DNA of 6,188 nt from Deltaproteobacteria bacterium (GTDB taxonomy: Bacteria > Desulfobacterota > Desulfomonilia > UBA1062). A program made the translations under genes and the position numbers. Below, one piece after another: positions 5,138-6,188 of the stretch; position 1 is the stretch's first letter; each line of letters starts with the position of its first letter. The DNA is taken from the NCBI GenBank assembly GCA_023230665.1, contig JALNWY010000176.1, positions 1-6,188 of the forward strand, read 5' to 3'. Below the pieces are notes generated by a model. The model was not told where the DNA came from. It saw nothing but the letters and a program-made list of their open reading frames with translations, and did not search any database.

Positions 5138-6188
5138 CTAGAAAAACGTGCCGATGGAAAAATCCCACCTGCTGTCCGACTCGAATTCTTCCGGATCGAT
5201 GACCTTTCCATACTCCAGGCGCAAAGGCCCCATGGGCGTGACCCACCGGATGCCGCCGCCGTAGGAGCGCTTGAGGTTGGACAGGTCGATGCGCCGGTCG
5301 TATGCATTGCCTTGATCGAAGAAGAGCACACCGTAGAGCCCGGGCACCTCCCAGATGGGGAAGGTGAGCTCGGTGTTGAAGACGAACATGCGCTGCCCCC
5401 CGATGACATTGCCCGCGGAATCCCGCGGCCCGATCTCTCCATACTTGAAACCCCGAACACTATTCAATCCCCCCAGGGTAAAGAGTTCATCCTCCGGAAG
5501 GTCATCGCCCTTTGCGGGATTGATGGTACCCCATCTGAATTTGAACATCAAGGCCAGTTTATCCTTCCACAGGGGGAAAAACTGGGCATACCGCGCAGTG
5601 GTGCGGGTGAAATGATAGTCGCCTCCCAGACCGGCATACTCCACCGAAAAGGCGGTGTCCGAGCCTCTCGTAGGCCGGAAGTAGTCGTTGGTGGTGTCGC
5701 GGTAGATCGTGTTGGTGACGCTGCTGATGGCGTAGCCGTCGATCTCTTTCTCGCTGAGTATGTCGCGGTAGGCGGGATCGATGTCTGTCAGACCCACCAC
5801 GTCGGTATAGGCATAGATGATCGAGTGCCTGACATCCTCGAAGAGGGGGAAACTCAGCCGGACGTTGCCGCCCCGGTACTTTTTGGTATAATAGGTATAT
5901 TCCCGTTCGGTGTTGAATAGCCGGGTGCCCAGCGAAACCGGGTAATCGAACAGCCAGGGCTCCTCCATGTCCACGCTGTAGCTCTGCTTCCTGCCGCCGT
6001 ACTCCACGTTGAACCTGGTTTTGAGCCCGAGTCCCATGATGTTGTTCTCGCTGAGCTGCAGGGTACCCAGGAGCTTGTCCACGCTGGAATAGGCCACCCC
6101 GAAGGAAAACGCCCCGGTGGTCGTTTCTTCCACATCCACCAGAAGAGACAGCGTGTCGTCGTCTTTGGGGATGGACTCGATGTTGATA
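5138..6188 (-). CDS. bamA: Outer membrane protein assembly factor BamA, C-terminal 349 residues (5' end outside window)
   Basis: This is the 3' part of the Omp85 insertase that folds beta-barrel proteins into the outer membrane. The frame is open through base 6188, so the gene begins beyond the window; an in-frame GTG at 6139 is internal, because upstream codons continue the family sequence (INIESIPKDDDTLSLLVDVE). In the visible fragment, residues 1-20 finish the last POTRA domain and the barrel runs from about 25 to 349. Key marks are the first-strand TGAFSFGVAYSS (24-35), EEPWLFDYP (75-83), the conserved VRGF loop-6 motif (fragment residues 244-247, bases 5447-5458), and a C-terminus ending DFSIGTFF, a beta-signal with terminal aromatic residue. 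Loop 6 is much shorter than in E. coli. The gene ends 24 nt before skp with no terminator between, so the two are probably co-transcribed. Confidence 0.96.
   Translation of the reverse strand, partial: INIESIPKDDDTLSLLVDVEETTTGAFSFGVAYSSVDKLLGTLQLSENNIMGLGLKTRFNVEYGGRKQSYSVDMEEPWLFDYPVSLGTRLFNTEREYTYYTKKYRGGNVRLSFPLFEDVRHSIIYAYTDVVGLTDIDPAYRDILSEKEIDGYAISSVTNTIYRDTTNDYFRPTRGSDTAFSVEYAGLGGDYHFTRTTARYAQFFPLWKDKLALMFKFRWGTINPAKGDDLPEDELFTLGGLNSVRGFKYGEIGPRDSAGNVIGGQRMFVFNTELTFPIWEVPGLYGVLFFDQGNAYDRRIDLSNLKRSYGGGIRWVTPMGPLRLEYGKVIDPEEFESDSRWDFSIGTFF

Noticed and set aside
5110..5460. A minus-strand open frame overlapping the end of bamA and the bamA-skp gap.
   Set aside because: Serine, glycine and proline-rich off-frame translation. 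The bamA frame with VRGF and the terminal beta-signal explains the same bases.
4175..5920. A 581-codon open frame on the plus strand, opposite lpxD, skp and bamA.
   Set aside because: bamA, skp and lpxD share one frame, and this frame is their exact codon-for-codon complement. It stays open only because TTA, CTA and TCA codons are rare in these GC-rich genes. The predicted protein is low in recognisable structure, and the real genes on the other strand are unmistakable.

Overview
All seven genes in this window lie on the minus strand. They form one tightly packed outer-membrane and lipid A biogenesis cluster, read from right to left: bamA (3' part only), skp/ompH, lpxD, lpxA, a Gfo/Idh/MocA-type oxidoreductase, lpxB, and msbA (5' part only). 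Almost every base is coding. The only gaps are 24 nt between bamA and skp and 3 nt between skp and lpxD; the other four junctions overlap. No RNA gene, mobile element, CRISPR array, clear terminator or internal promoter was found.

The DNA is GC-rich and the organism is clearly a Gram-negative diderm that makes lipid A. From memory of the family, the order bamA-skp-lpxD-(fabZ)-lpxA-(lpxI)-Gfo/Idh-lpxB-msbA is typical of the former Deltaproteobacteria (Desulfobacterota and relatives), so that is the best guess. It rests on gene order, not on a database match.

Region by region: 5138-6188 encodes the C-terminal beta-barrel of BamA, the outer-membrane protein insertase. 4571-5113 encodes Skp, the periplasmic chaperone that carries unfolded barrels to it. 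3557-4567 (LpxD) and 2794-3570 (LpxA) are the two left-handed beta-helix acyltransferases of lipid A synthesis. 1871-2797 is an NAD(P)-dependent sugar oxidoreductase that could resemble GnnA. 786-1874 is LpxB, which makes the lipid A disaccharide. 1-810 is the first 270 residues of an MsbA-like flippase that would move the finished core lipid across the inner membrane. Together the genes couple lipid A synthesis and export to outer-membrane protein assembly.

This is a known type of locus, not a new system. The points worth a second look are local: fabZ and a UDP-diacylglucosamine hydrolase (LpxH/LpxI) are absent from the cluster; an oxidoreductase sits between lpxA and lpxB without the partner aminotransferase GnnB; LpxA departs from the E. 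coli enzyme at several active-site positions; the glycine-rich N-terminal motif of LpxB is altered; and the lpxA start is an unusual TTG inside lpxD, driven by a strong Shine-Dalgarno sequence.
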